A stretch of 64,000 nt of DNA from Tsukamurella pulmonis (GCF_900103175.1 NZ_FNLF01000002.1:744001-808000); one strand, 5' to 3'. Shown: positions 49,258-60,953, numbered from the stretch's first letter. Notes: generated by a model not told the origin, from the sequence alone. Program-made: numbers and translations.

Positions 49258-49267
<10 letters not shown>
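48224..49267 (+). CDS. thiO: Glycine oxidase (FAD-dependent)
   Basis: 347 residues. FAD-binding GGGTVGL (about 11-17), [13 protein letters not shown], and C-terminal [15 protein letters not shown] and [16 protein letters not shown] match the ThiO/DadA family. It makes iminoglycine for thiazole synthesis. GTG start placed by the riboswitch-linked Shine-Dalgarno; ATG 48236 is an alternative. Overlaps thiS by 10 bp. Confidence 0.93.
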
Positions 49268-51650
<2,383 letters not shown>

Positions 51651-51661
51651 AGTCTTCAACC

Positions 51662-53032
51662 ATGTCGGAAACGGAGTCGGGAGTCGCGGAGGTCCGTCGG
51701 CCGCGCCGCGGGCGCCCGCCCTCCGTCGGGCTCGCCGAGCGGCGGCGCGCCGAGCTGACCGACGCCGCCTTCACCGTCTTCGCCGAGCAGGGCTACGAGC
51801 AGGCCTCCGTCGCCGACATCGCCCGGGGCGCCGGTATGGGGCAGGGCACGCTGTACCGCTACGTCGAGGGCAAGCGCGAGCTGCTCGACCTCGTCTTCGA
51901 CCGGTGCGTCGACGAGCTGATGACCGCGATCGCCCCCGACGAGGTGGTCGAGGTGACGGCCGCCGGCGACCCCGAGGCCGCCCAACACATGGTGGAGGCG
52001 CTCGGAGCCCGGCTGTTCGACCTCGTCGACGCGCGGCCCGACATCCTCAAGGTGGTCGTGGTGCAGGCGGGCACCGTCGACGAGGAGCTGCGGTTCCGGA
52101 TCCAGGGCCTCTACCAGACCTTCGACTCGATGATGGGGCGCGCGCTCGGCCACGCCCGCGAGCGCGGATGGATCGTCACCCGCACCGCGAACCCGGAGAC
52201 CGAGACGGTCCAACTCGGGCGGCTGCTGCCGGCGCTCGGGGTGCCCGGCCTGGTCATGGCGCTCACCGGTGTCGAGGATCTCGATCGGCGCCGCGCCTAC
52301 GTGCGCGCCGCACTCCGGTTGTCGGGCAGCGGGCTGCTTTCCGACGAGGCCCGGGCCGCGCTGCCGGAACCGCCGCGCGCGGACGGAACGTCCACGCCGC
52401 CCGACGGTCCGCCCCCGGCCGTGGTTTCGTCGGTGGTGCCCGGAGGTCGTGCCACCGAACTGCTCGACGCCGCGGTCGCCGAGTTCGTGGAGAACGGCTA
52501 CGCGGCCGTCGGCGTCCGGGAGATCACCGAGCGTGCGGGCGTCAGCCACGGCACCTTCTACAACTACTTCGACAGCAAGCGGCACATGCTCTCGGTGCTC
52601 ATCGAGCGCAACCGCGAGCTGACTCTCGGCCGGCTCGATGCGATGGTGGCCGCGCTGCCCACCGCACTGTCGGCGGGAGAGCTGCAGGAGGCGGTGCACG
52701 AGGTGAATCTCGTCGTGCTGCTGGACATCGCGCACCGGCGCGAGGAGTTCCGGTTCCTCGCGCTGGAGGTGCCCGGTGTCGATGTCGAGGCCTTCGACAC
52801 CTATCTCGCCCTGTACGGCGAGGCCGTCGCGCGGTACCGGGCGATCCTCGAGCGCGCCCGCGCCGCGGGCCTGCTGCACGAGGAGCTCGACATCGCCGAC
52901 GTGGCGGAGTTCTGGCTCGGCTACATGCTCGGCACCGTCGCGGCGATGGTGAACGACGTGGACGTGGCGAGCCCCGCCGAGAGCGCTCGTGTGGTCACGA
53001 ATCTGCTTCTCGGCGGGGCTCGTACGGCCTAG
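51662..53032 (+). CDS. Fused tandem TetR-family regulator
   Basis: 456 residues, twice the usual length. First TetR unit: HTH about 28-75 (QASVADIARGAGMGQGTLYRYV) with ligand domain to 235. A Pro-rich linker (236-262) leads to a second unit: HTH about 265-310 (GVREITERAGVSHGTFYNYF) and its own ligand domain. One chain could thus bind as a pseudo-dimer. TAAAGT ends eight bases before the ATG. Ends 3 bp from the convergent MFS gene. Confidence 0.88.
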   Translation: MSETESGVAEVRRPRRGRPPSVGLAERRRAELTDAAFTVFAEQGYEQASVADIARGAGMGQGTLYRYVEGKRELLDLVFDRCVDELMTAIAPDEVVEVTAAGDPEAAQHMVEALGARLFDLVDARPDILKVVVVQAGTVDEELRFRIQGLYQTFDSMMGRALGHARERGWIVTRTANPETETVQLGRLLPALGVPGLVMALTGVEDLDRRRAYVRAALRLSGSGLLSDEARAALPEPPRADGTSTPPDGPPPAVVSSVVPGGRATELLDAAVAEFVENGYAAVGVREITERAGVSHGTFYNYFDSKRHMLSVLIERNRELTLGRLDAMVAALPTALSAGELQEAVHEVNLVVLLDIAHRREEFRFLALEVPGVDVEAFDTYLALYGEAVARYRAILERARAAGLLHEELDIADVAEFWLGYMLGTVAAMVNDVDVASPAESARVVTNLLLGGARTA

Positions 53033-53035
53033 CGG

Positions 53036-54439
53036 TCAGACGGCGGCGAGGTCCTCGCCCGGCTGCGCCGCGTCGCGGCCGGTGGGGGCCGTCTCCACGA
53101 TGTCGTGGTCCTTGGTCTCCACCATCAGGTAGCAGCACAGCACGCTCACTGCGGAGAGGCCGGCCAGCATGAACCCGACCCACAGCTGGTGACCGTCGGC
53201 CACCCACTTCGCGGCGATCAGCGGCGGGATCGCGCCACCGAGGATGCCGGCGAGGTTGTACCCCAGGCCCGCCCCGGTGTAGCGGTAGCGCTCGTGGAAC
53301 ATCTCGGGCAGCGCGGCACCGGCCGGGCCGTAGGCGATGCCGAAGATGATCAGCGTGCCGATCAGGCCGACGGCGTAGAGCGGCAGGCTCTTGGTGTCCA
53401 GGATCGGGAACAGCACCAGCGACCACACCACGGCCAGCGCGCAGGAGGTCATGATGACCTTCCGGCGACCGATCTTGTCGGAGTAGACCGCGGATGCGGC
53501 GATCGCGAGCCCGAAGCAGACCGCGCCCAGCATCCCCATCGCCAGCACGGTGGTGCGGGGGAAGCCCAGGTTCTTCGTCGCGTAGTTGGTCAGGAACGCG
53601 GTGCCCATGTAGAACAGCGAGAACAGGGAGGCCAGCGCGCCCGCCGCGATCAGGATCTCCTTCCACTGGAAGCGGATCGCATCCAGGAAGGGCAGCTTGG
53701 TGCGGTGGATCTCGCTCATCGCACGCTTGCGGACCTCGGTGAAGACGGGCGTCTCCTCGACGGTCAGTCGCACCCACAGGCCGACGAGCACGAGCAGCGC
53801 CGAGAGCAGGAACGGGATGCGCCAGCCGATGGTCATGAAAGCGCTGTCGGCGTCCTTGGTGTCACCCGCGGCCAGCGTGAACAGCAGGAAGGTGCCGCTC
53901 GAGAGGAAGAAGGCGAACGACGGACCCAGCTGCGGGAACATCGCGTACAGGCCGCGCTTGCCCTTCGGTGCGTACTCGGCGGTGAGTAGCGTGGCGCCGG
54001 CCCACTCGCCGCCCACGGCGAAGCCCTGCAGGAAGCGCATCGCCACCAGGAGCACGGGGGCCAGCGTGCCGATGCCGTTCGGGAACAGCCCGAAGACGCC
54101 CGTCTCGCTGCCCGGGAGCAGGCCGATCATCACGGTGGCGGCGCCCATGATGAGCAGCGTCCACACCAGCGTGCGCTTGCGACCGATCCGGTCACCGAAG
54201 TGGCCGAACAGGATCGCGCCCACGGGCCGGGCGAAGAAGGCGACGGCGAAGGTGGCGAACGAGGCCAGCGTCGCGACGCCCGGGCTCATGTTCGAGAAGA
54301 AGATGGTGGGGAACACCAGGGCGGCGGCGGTGCCGTAGATGAAGAAGTCGTAGAACTCGATCGTGGTTCCGATCGAGCTCGCCATCGCCACCCGGCGGAG
54401 CCGGGACTTCGGGACGGTGGGGAGTTCGGGTGCGCTCAC
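53036..54439 (-). CDS. MFS transporter, metabolite:H+ symporter (MHS) family
   Basis: 467 residues, 12 membrane helices. Starts MASSIGTTIEFYDFFIYGTAA, the MHS signature, followed by GHFGDRIGRKRTL (loop 2-3 motif) and a repeat of it in the second half (YSDKIGRRKVIM). MHS members carry shikimate, citrate, proline/betaine or alpha-ketoglutarate; the substrate is not readable. Confidence 0.93.
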   Translation of the reverse strand: MSAPELPTVPKSRLRRVAMASSIGTTIEFYDFFIYGTAAALVFPTIFFSNMSPGVATLASFATFAVAFFARPVGAILFGHFGDRIGRKRTLVWTLLIMGAATVMIGLLPGSETGVFGLFPNGIGTLAPVLLVAMRFLQGFAVGGEWAGATLLTAEYAPKGKRGLYAMFPQLGPSFAFFLSSGTFLLFTLAAGDTKDADSAFMTIGWRIPFLLSALLVLVGLWVRLTVEETPVFTEVRKRAMSEIHRTKLPFLDAIRFQWKEILIAAGALASLFSLFYMGTAFLTNYATKNLGFPRTTVLAMGMLGAVCFGLAIAASAVYSDKIGRRKVIMTSCALAVVWSLVLFPILDTKSLPLYAVGLIGTLIIFGIAYGPAGAALPEMFHERYRYTGAGLGYNLAGILGGAIPPLIAAKWVADGHQLWVGFMLAGLSAVSVLCCYLMVETKDHDIVETAPTGRDAAQPGEDLAAV

Positions 54440-54492
54440 GTGTGCTCCTCGGGTCGGTGGACCTGACGAACGGTAGTGATCGCGGTCACATC

Positions 54493-54520
54493 CCCGGTAC
54501 CCCCGAAAGGGGGTACCGGG
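54493..54520 (-). terminator. 12-bp stem with 4-base loop after luxR-type gene
   Basis: Arms CCCGGTACCCCC (54493-54504) and GGGGGTACCGGG (54509-54520) are perfect; the loop is GAAA on the plus strand (TTTC on the transcribed strand). It begins four bases after the regulator's stop, between it and the MFS gene, so it can terminate or attenuate read-through. Confidence 0.6.
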
Positions 54521-54523
54521 CCG

Positions 54524-55372
54524 TTACGGCAGCAGGCCGAGGCTGCGGGCCCGGGTGACCGCCTCGAAGCGGGTGCGGGTGCCGAGCTTCTGCCCGGCGC
54601 TGCGCAGGTAGGCCTTCACGGTCTCGGTGCTGAGCGAGAGTCGCTGCGCCACCTCGGCGTTCGTGCACCCCAGTGCCACGTGGGAGAGTGCGTCCAGCTC
54701 GCGGACGGTGAGCGGGCGCTCCAGCCCTGCGGGCTCGTCACCGGCCTGGCGTCCGAGGCCGGTGATGCGGCTGCACGCCGATTCGAGCCGCGACCGGACG
54801 GCACCGTCGGTGATCTCCCCGGCGAGCGCGCGCAGCTCCGAGAAGACCTCGCGCACGAGTTCGCGGTCGACGCCGCCGAGCGCCGACCGTTCGGCGGCCG
54901 CGGCCTCGGCGTACTGCATGCGCCGCTCCACCTCCTCGCGCACGCGCAACTCGTACGCGAGGTCGCGCACGGTGTGCGCGACGGCTCCGAGCACCGTGTC
55001 GCCGAAGGTGGACTGGCGCCGGTCGGCGGCGTAGAAGACGGCGCGAACCACGCCGTTCACCGCGAGCGGCACCGCGACCATCGAGCGCAGCCCCTCGGCC
55101 TGCACGTGCGCGTGGTAGTGCTGGGTGATGCCCGCCGTCCCGTAGTCGGCGACGGCGGTGGGGCGGCCGGTCCGCAGGACGTGCCCGCCGAGCCCGGCGC
55201 CGTGCGCGACCGGTAGGCCGTTGAGGGCGGGGGTGCGCAGCCCGACGCCGCCGCTCAGCACCACGCGGTCCGCATCGACGAGGCCGACGAAGGCGACCGG
55301 AAGTTCTGTGCGCGTACGAATCTCTCGGAGGGCGCCCCGGGTGACGTCGGCGTCGAGCGTGCTGGCGATCAT
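54524..55372 (-). CDS. GAF-LuxR transcriptional regulator
   Basis: 282 residues. N-terminal GAF domain (about 10-145; LRSMVAVPLAVNGVVRAVFYAADRR) and C-terminal LuxR helix-turn-helix (about 220-282; LTVRELDALSHVALGCTNAEVAQRLSLSTETVKAYLRS). No response-regulator domain. Ligand unknown; it precedes the MFS gene on the same strand and may control it. Confidence 0.9.
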   Translation of the reverse strand: MIASTLDADVTRGALREIRTRTELPVAFVGLVDADRVVLSGGVGLRTPALNGLPVAHGAGLGGHVLRTGRPTAVADYGTAGITQHYHAHVQAEGLRSMVAVPLAVNGVVRAVFYAADRRQSTFGDTVLGAVAHTVRDLAYELRVREEVERRMQYAEAAAAERSALGGVDRELVREVFSELRALAGEITDGAVRSRLESACSRITGLGRQAGDEPAGLERPLTVRELDALSHVALGCTNAEVAQRLSLSTETVKAYLRSAGQKLGTRTRFEAVTRARSLGLLP

Positions 55373-55453
55373 CGGTCTCTCCGGGCGGTCATGAAGGGTG
55401 ATTCATCATCGCATGACCGGTTCGCGCGTGTGACGCGAACCACACCGATGCGC

Positions 55454-56392
55454 TCAGCAGCGACCGGCGGGGAGTGCCCCGAGGTGCGCGCGGATCGCCT
55501 CGCCGAGCCTGGTCAGCGCCGCGCGTCCCGAGGCGAAGGAGCCGTCGGCGGGGCGGGCGGAGAGCATGACGCCGGTGGATCCGCGCGCGGTCCGCACCAC
55601 GGCGAGCTGCCGCACGACGTACGCCCCGTCGGTGCCCGGGCCCCAGCCGCCCTTCACGCCCACCGGCTGCGCGCCGACCGGACCGAAGAGACCCCACTGC
55701 TGGTTCGCGTCGACGCCGGTCATCAGCGCGAGGGTCGCGCGGCCCGACGGCGAGCAGGGGAGCCGGGCGGCGAAGGTCGCCGCCGGCCCGTCGTCCCACA
55801 CGGTCTGGCCGAACGCGGAGTACTCCGGCCGTACCTTGGTGACCTGCACCTCCGTCGCGCGGTCCCCACCCGCGCGGAGGACCTCGCGCACCGCGGCGCC
55901 GGCCTTCGCGGGCGGGCCGAGGGAGGACCAGATCGCCTCCGCCGCCGCGTTGTCCGAGCGGGTGATCGCGGCGCGCATGTCGGCGGTGACGACGGGCTCC
56001 GGTGACGCCGTGCGTTCCATCGCCGCCATGACCAGCGGCACCTTGATCGTCGACCAGGCCGGGAAGCCGGTGGCGTCGCCGGCGCTCACCACCCGCCCGC
56101 CGCCGGCGACCGCGACGCTCGCCCGCCCGCCGACCGCAGTGACGGCCTGCTCCAGCGCCACCTGCAGTGGGTCGTCGCTCGGCGGCGCGGGGCGGGACGA
56201 GCCCGACGGGGGCCCCGCGGCGGACGACGACGGTGCTGCGGCACCCGGCCCCGCCGCACCCGCTGCACTCGACGCACCCGCTGCACTCGACGGAGCCGGC
56301 GGCGCCGAACCGTCGTCGCCGATGGTGCAGGCGGCCGCACTCAGCGCGAGCACCAGCAACGCGCCGGCCCTAGTAGAGGTAGACGATCGCAT
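55454..56392 (-). CDS. Class A beta-lactamase-fold lipoprotein
   Basis: 312 residues. Lipobox SAAAC (Cys22), then a Ser/Ala/Pro-rich linker to about 72. The serine-hydrolase core has STIK (114-117), SDN (146-148) and KGGW (247-250) in place of K-T-G. Glu166-type residue was not clearly found. It may be a beta-lactamase-like hydrolase or a degenerate penicillin-binding relative. It overlaps the end of the upstream kinase gene by 23 bp, so the two are coupled. Confidence 0.82.
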   Translation of the reverse strand: MRSSTSTRAGALLVLALSAAACTIGDDGSAPPAPSSAAGASSAAGAAGPGAAAPSSSAAGPPSGSSRPAPPSDDPLQVALEQAVTAVGGRASVAVAGGGRVVSAGDATGFPAWSTIKVPLVMAAMERTASPEPVVTADMRAAITRSDNAAAEAIWSSLGPPAKAGAAVREVLRAGGDRATEVQVTKVRPEYSAFGQTVWDDGPAATFAARLPCSPSGRATLALMTGVDANQQWGLFGPVGAQPVGVKGGWGPGTDGAYVVRQLAVVRTARGSTGVMLSARPADGSFASGRAALTRLGEAIRAHLGALPAGRC

Positions 56393-57881
56393 TGTTCCCT
56401 CCCCGGCAGGTCACGATGTTGGTCGCGCCGGTGCACGCCATGGCGATCGCGCCGAGATCCGGCGCGGCGGGGCTGACCGCGGACACCGATCCGGACTCGG
56501 GTGCGGTGAACCGCGCCCGGTAGGCGGCCGCGACCGCGGTGGCGAAGCCGCACGAGGTGTACGGCTGCCCCGCCACCCCGCTGCCCCGATCCGCGGCGAC
56601 GGTGCCGAAGACCGCGCCGGTGCTGCCCTCGCAGACCTCGACGTTCGGCGGCTGGGCCGCCTTCGGCGCCGTGGTCGTGGTCGGCGGTGCCGTGGTCGTC
56701 GTGGTCTCCGCGCTCGTGGTCGCCGTGGTGGTGGCCGCTGCGGCGGGCTCGGGCCTCCCGTTCCCGCTCACCAGCACGACGGCGGTGGCGATCAGCGCGA
56801 GCAGCACCACGACGCCGACCGCGAGCGCCGCGATCAGCGCGCGGTTCGAGCGCGGGGCCGCGGCGGCGGGCGCGGGATGGGAGGCGGGCGGCGCGTAGCT
56901 CGGCGTGACGTACTGGGGGCGCCCGCTCGAGCTCGGGGTGCTGTGTGCGGCGCCGACGTGACCGGGCCACGGCACGGACGGCGGCCCGGCCGGGCGCTGC
57001 GCCGACGGCACCGTCGTGGTGGTGCCCCAGCTCTGCGGCGCGCCCTGCAGCGCCGCGGTCGCGGCCCGCGCGAGGGAACCGCACGTCGCGTACCGGTCCT
57101 CCGGGCGTTTGGCCATGCCCTTGGCGATGACGGCGTCGAGCGCGGCGGGAACGGGGAGGGGTGCGTTCGCCGACGCCCGCGGCGGCGCCGACATCAGGTG
57201 CTGGCGCATCATCTCCGAGATCGAGCCCGCCGTGAACGGCGGCCGCCCGACGAGGAGCTCGTAGAGCACGCAGGCGAGCGAGTAGACATCGCCCGCCGGG
57301 GTGGCGCCGCCACCGTCGAACCGCTCGGGCGCCGCGTAGGCCTGCGAGCCGATGAACAGCCCCGCCGAGGTGAGGCGCTCGGCGTCGCCGACCACGACGA
57401 GGCCGAAGTCGAGCAGGTACGCGAACCCCTGCGGGGTGACCTGGATGTTGGCGGGCTTGACGTCCCGGTGCACCAGCCCGGTCAGGTGCGCGGAGTCCAG
57501 GGCCGAGGCGACCTGCGCCACCAGGTCGACGGCGCGCTCGGGCGGGAGCGCGCCCGCCGCGACCAGCTCGGCCAGGTTGCTGCCGTCGACCAGGCGCATG
57601 TCCAGGAACAGGGTGCCGTCGATCTCGCCGTAGTCGTGGATCGGGATGACGTGGGGCTCGGAGAGCCGGGCCGCGGTCTGCGACTCGTGCGTGAACCGCT
57701 CGCGGAACCCCGGATCCTGCGCGAATCCGGCGTGCAGCAGCTTGAGCGCCACGTCGCGGTCCTTGCGGGTGTCGTGCGCGAGGTACACCTCGCCCATGCC
57801 GCCGCGGCCGAGCAGTCGGATCAGCCGGTACGGGCCGAAGGTCGTCCCCGTCCGATCGCCCGTGGCGTCCGCACCCATCAC
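56370..57881 (-). CDS. Transmembrane serine/threonine kinase
   Basis: 503 residues. Kinase domain about 15-275: GRGGMGEVYLA (25-35), HRDVKPAN (138-145), DFG (158-160), APE (184-186). A Pro/Ser/Ala-rich juxtamembrane part, a single helix (about 335-360), a Thr-rich linker, then a small extracellular domain of about 95 residues with four Cys. No PASTA repeats. The layout resembles mycobacterial PknE/PknF/PknH-type receptors, but which cannot be said. The partner lipoprotein follows directly. Confidence 0.92.
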   Translation of the reverse strand: MMGADATGDRTGTTFGPYRLIRLLGRGGMGEVYLAHDTRKDRDVALKLLHAGFAQDPGFRERFTHESQTAARLSEPHVIPIHDYGEIDGTLFLDMRLVDGSNLAELVAAGALPPERAVDLVAQVASALDSAHLTGLVHRDVKPANIQVTPQGFAYLLDFGLVVVGDAERLTSAGLFIGSQAYAAPERFDGGGATPAGDVYSLACVLYELLVGRPPFTAGSISEMMRQHLMSAPPRASANAPLPVPAALDAVIAKGMAKRPEDRYATCGSLARAATAALQGAPQSWGTTTTVPSAQRPAGPPSVPWPGHVGAAHSTPSSSGRPQYVTPSYAPPASHPAPAAAAPRSNRALIAALAVGVVVLLALIATAVVLVSGNGRPEPAAAATTTATTSAETTTTTAPPTTTTAPKAAQPPNVEVCEGSTGAVFGTVAADRGSGVAGQPYTSCGFATAVAAAYRARFTAPESGSVSAVSPAAPDLGAIAMACTGATNIVTCRGGNNAIVYLY

Positions 57882-57955
57882 TCGCCCCCTCCGCGGTTCC
57901 GGTGCGTCGAGTCTAGGGCGGCGAGTGCATCACGGCGGCGCGGCCGGAGAATTGT

Positions 57956-57961
57956 TAGCGT
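57956..57961 (+). promoter_or_regulatory. -10 element of ABC transporter operon (leaderless)
   Basis: TAGCGT, then GAATCC, then the ATG. No Shine-Dalgarno sequence is seen. Confidence 0.5.
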
Positions 57962-57967
57962 GAATCC

Positions 57968-58906
57968 ATGATCGAAGTCGCGGGTTTGACCAAGACCTAC
58001 GGGGCCGTCCAGGCGGTGAACGACCTCTCCTTCGCGGTGCGGCCCGGCCGGGTCACCGGGTTCCTCGGGCCGAACGGCGCCGGCAAGTCCACGACGATGC
58101 GGTGCATCCTCGGTCTGGACCGTCCCACCGCGGGCCGGGCGACGATCGGCGGCAGCGAGTACCGCGCCATCGACCGACCGCTCACCCGCGTGGGCGCTCT
58201 GCTCGATGCGAAATGGGTGCACCCCAACCGGACCGCGCGCGATCACCTGCGCTGGCTGGCCGCCGCGAGCGGGATCCCCGTGGGGCGGGCGGACGAGTGC
58301 CTCGCCGCCGTGGGGTTGACCGACGCGGCCCGCAAGAAGGCGGGCGGCTTCTCCCTGGGCATGGCGCAGCGCCTCGGCATCGCCGGTGCGCTGCTGGGCG
58401 ATCCGGGCGTGCTGCTCTTCGACGAGCCCGTCAACGGGCTCGACCCCGAAGGCATCGTCTGGGTGCGCACGTTCATGAAGTCCCTCGCCGCGCAGGGGCG
58501 CACCGTCTTCGTCTCCAGTCACCTGCTGGCCGAGATGGCGCTCACCGCCGACGACGTGGTGATCGTCGGCCGCGGGCACCTGGTGTGGAACGGCACCATG
58601 GCCGACTTCATCGCGCAGAACTCGGAACACACGGTGCGCGTGCGCAGCCCGCGCGACCGCGAGCTCGCGACGGCGCTCACCTCCCGTGGCCTCGCCGTGG
58701 ACGCGGCGGCCGAGGCCGCGCCCGGCGGGGGAGGGCGGACCGTCCTGACGGTGCGCGGCGCGAGCAGCGACGCGGTCGGCGAGATCGCCGCGGCGGAGGG
58801 GCTGCCGCTGGCCGAGCTCGCCCCGCAGTCCAGTTCGCTGGAGCAGGTCTTCATGCGGATGACCGGCGGTGCCGTGGAGTACCGGGGAACGGGAGGAATC
58901 GGATGA
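57968..58906 (+). CDS. ABC transporter ATP-binding protein
   Basis: 312 residues. Walker A GPNGAGKST (about 38-46), Q-loop region replaced by the LLDAKWVHPNRTARDHL segment of DrrA/CcmA-type exporters, signature FSLGMAQRLGIAGALL (degenerate LSGGQ), Walker B VLLFDEPVNGLDPEG, H-loop SSHLLAEM, and a C-terminal extension of about 90 residues. Followed by its permease (ATGA overlap). Antibiotic or lipid export is typical. Confidence 0.92.
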   Translation: MIEVAGLTKTYGAVQAVNDLSFAVRPGRVTGFLGPNGAGKSTTMRCILGLDRPTAGRATIGGSEYRAIDRPLTRVGALLDAKWVHPNRTARDHLRWLAAASGIPVGRADECLAAVGLTDAARKKAGGFSLGMAQRLGIAGALLGDPGVLLFDEPVNGLDPEGIVWVRTFMKSLAAQGRTVFVSSHLLAEMALTADDVVIVGRGHLVWNGTMADFIAQNSEHTVRVRSPRDRELATALTSRGLAVDAAAEAAPGGGGRTVLTVRGASSDAVGEIAAAEGLPLAELAPQSSSLEQVFMRMTGGAVEYRGTGGIG

Positions 58907-59664
58907 TCGTGCGGGCCGTTCGAGCGGAGCTCGTCAAGATCGCGACCGTGCGGGCCACGAAGTGGCTGCTGCTCGGCTCGTCCGCCGCCGCGGTGGCGAT
59001 CACGGTGATCGTGGCGCTGGTCGTGCGCAACATCGGCGAGAACATCGACGACCTCGGCGTGGTGGCGCTTGCGCCCCTGTCCGGTTTCGGCGGGCTGCCG
59101 GGCATCGGGATCACGTTCGCCGCCGTCATCGGCGTGCTCTCGGTGACCACCGAAATGCGCTACAACACCTTGCGCGCGACCTTTCTCGCCGTGCCGAATC
59201 GGTGGATCGCGTTGCTGGCCAAGACCATCGTGGTCGCGGTGGTCTGCGCGGTGGCGTACGCCGTGGCCATGGTGGTCGCGGTGCTCGCGTTCGGGGTGAT
59301 CGTCGACGGCTCGCCGGCCGAGGTGCTCCGGGCGGGCGGGGCCTCGTTCCTGGCCTTCCCGATCGGCACCGCCTTCGCCGCTGTGCTGGGTGTGGCGGTC
59401 GGCGCGGCGCTGCGCAACGGGGCCGGCGCCATCACGCTGCTCCTCGGGTACCTGTTCGTCGTCGACAACGTGGTCACGAGCATCCCGCAGACCCGCGAGG
59501 CCGGGCCGTACCTGCCGCTGTCGAACCTGCAGAACTTCATGGGCGTCCTGATCGACGGAGGCGCGTTCCCGTGGGGCCCGGGAGTGTCCTTCGTCTACCT
59601 GGTGATCGTCATCGGCGCGCTGTGGGCGGGGGCGGTGGCGCTCGTCGCGCGACGTGACGCGTGA
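58903..59664 (+). CDS. ABC-2 type permease
   Basis: 253 residues with six hydrophobic helices. RAELVKIATVRATKWLLLG at the N terminus and TTEMRYNTLRATFLAVPNR between helices 2 and 3 are the common ABC-2 permease features. Paired with the preceding ATPase. Confidence 0.9.
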   Translation: MIVRAVRAELVKIATVRATKWLLLGSSAAAVAITVIVALVVRNIGENIDDLGVVALAPLSGFGGLPGIGITFAAVIGVLSVTTEMRYNTLRATFLAVPNRWIALLAKTIVVAVVCAVAYAVAMVVAVLAFGVIVDGSPAEVLRAGGASFLAFPIGTAFAAVLGVAVGAALRNGAGAITLLLGYLFVVDNVVTSIPQTREAGPYLPLSNLQNFMGVLIDGGAFPWGPGVSFVYLVIVIGALWAGAVALVARRDA

Positions 59665-59771
59665 CTCACTCGCATCGCGGATCGGGCCAGCTCACGGCGG
59701 TTGTATGAGCATCGTGTGAACGTTCGTCGGCGCCTCTGGAGATAGTTCCTTCGCAGTGCTACACAGATAGG
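59665..59771. other. Intergenic region before AbrB-family gene
   Basis: 107 bp. Ends with TACACAGATAGG directly before the GTG start of the next gene. A partly AT-rich stretch (59700-59770) is the likely promoter, but no convincing -10/-35 pair was found. No gene. Confidence 0.4.
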
Positions 59772-60953
59772 GTGACCGTCGAGAGCCCCGCCCCGTCGAC
59801 CACCCCCGACGCCGCCGCGCCCGCGCCGGCCCGGGGCCCCGTCCGGCGGCTCCTCGGGCGACGGGCCGCGCGGTACTGCGCGGTGCTGATCGGCGCGTGG
59901 CTGCTCTCCGAGGTGATGGGACGGCTCGGGGTGCCGGCACCCGCACTGCTGGCCGCGCTGTTCCTGGGTGCGGCGCTGCGGCTGGCGACGGGGCGCGAAG
60001 TCACGGTGCCGGCGGAGGTCAGCCGCTGGACCCAGGCCTTCATCGGCGTGATGCTGGGCGGCTACCTCAATCTCGAGGCGATGCGCTCCGTCGGCCCGGT
60101 GCTCGCACCGTTCGTGCTGATCTCGGTCCTCACCATCGCCCTGTCCGTGGCGGCGGCCTGGCTGCTGAGCCGATGGGTCACGGGGCTCGACCAGCGCACG
60201 GCGACGCTCGGTCTCATGGCGGGCGGCTCGTCGGCCGTGGTCACCCTGTGCGACGAGCTCGACGCCCGCAAGGACGTCGTGGGCGTGATGCAGTACTCGC
60301 GGGTGCTGCTCGTGAGCCTCACCGCACCGTTCGTGATGGTCGGTCTCGCGGGCGGCGCCACAGCGTCCGCGCGGTCGTGGTCCTTCGACCTGCAGATCGT
60401 GGGCCGCGGCGATCAGGTCGCCGGGTTGTCCACGGCGTTCGTCTTCGCGATGGCGGGCATGTGGCTCGGGCGCCGGTTGCACCTGCCCGGCGGCGGGCTG
60501 ATCGGGCCGATGCTCCTCGCCGCCGTCATGGGCGGGACCGAACTGACCCGCGGCTTCGCCCCGCAGGGCGCGTTCAAGGAGCTGCTGCTCATCGTCGTCG
60601 GGCTGGAGGTGGGTCTCATGTTCGACCGCCGCCTGCTGCGCCGGCTCGCGCACCTGCTGCCCGCGATCGGTGTGGGCATCCTCGTGCTGTGCGGCCTCGT
60701 CGCGCTCCTCGCCGCGGTCGCGGCGCACGTGACCGGGGTGTCGATGGCCGACGCCTACCTCGCCACCACGCCGGGCGGCATCAACGCCGTCGTCGCGAGC
60801 GCGACCGGCAGCGCCGAGGCCGACATGGCCCTGATCGCCACCGTCCAGAGCCTGCGGCTGATCATCGTGGTCCTCGCCCTCCCGCTGGTGGTGGCGGCGA
60901 TGAACCGCTTCGCCGGGCTCAAGGAAGCTCGCGCAGCCGCCACGACGCGTTGA
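59772..60953 (+). CDS. AbrB-family membrane protein (putative transporter)
   Basis: 393 residues, GTG start. Two-fold repeated hydrophobic protein of about ten helices, each half containing the AbrB-type GGxxA/PGG motif: LMAGGSSAVVTL in the first and ATTPGGINAVVASATGSAEADMALIATVQSLR in the second. Members were once called ammonia-monooxygenase-like; function is not established. The end overlaps the convergent thiD by 35 bp. Confidence 0.85.
   Translation: MTVESPAPSTTPDAAAPAPARGPVRRLLGRRAARYCAVLIGAWLLSEVMGRLGVPAPALLAALFLGAALRLATGREVTVPAEVSRWTQAFIGVMLGGYLNLEAMRSVGPVLAPFVLISVLTIALSVAAAWLLSRWVTGLDQRTATLGLMAGGSSAVVTLCDELDARKDVVGVMQYSRVLLVSLTAPFVMVGLAGGATASARSWSFDLQIVGRGDQVAGLSTAFVFAMAGMWLGRRLHLPGGGLIGPMLLAAVMGGTELTRGFAPQGAFKELLLIVVGLEVGLMFDRRLLRRLAHLLPAIGVGILVLCGLVALLAAVAAHVTGVSMADAYLATTPGGINAVVASATGSAEADMALIATVQSLRLIIVVLALPLVVAAMNRFAGLKEARAAATTR

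Noticed and set aside
54440-54523. Small RNA gene in the MFS/LuxR gap
   Set aside because: Only a hairpin is visible; no promoter of its own was seen.
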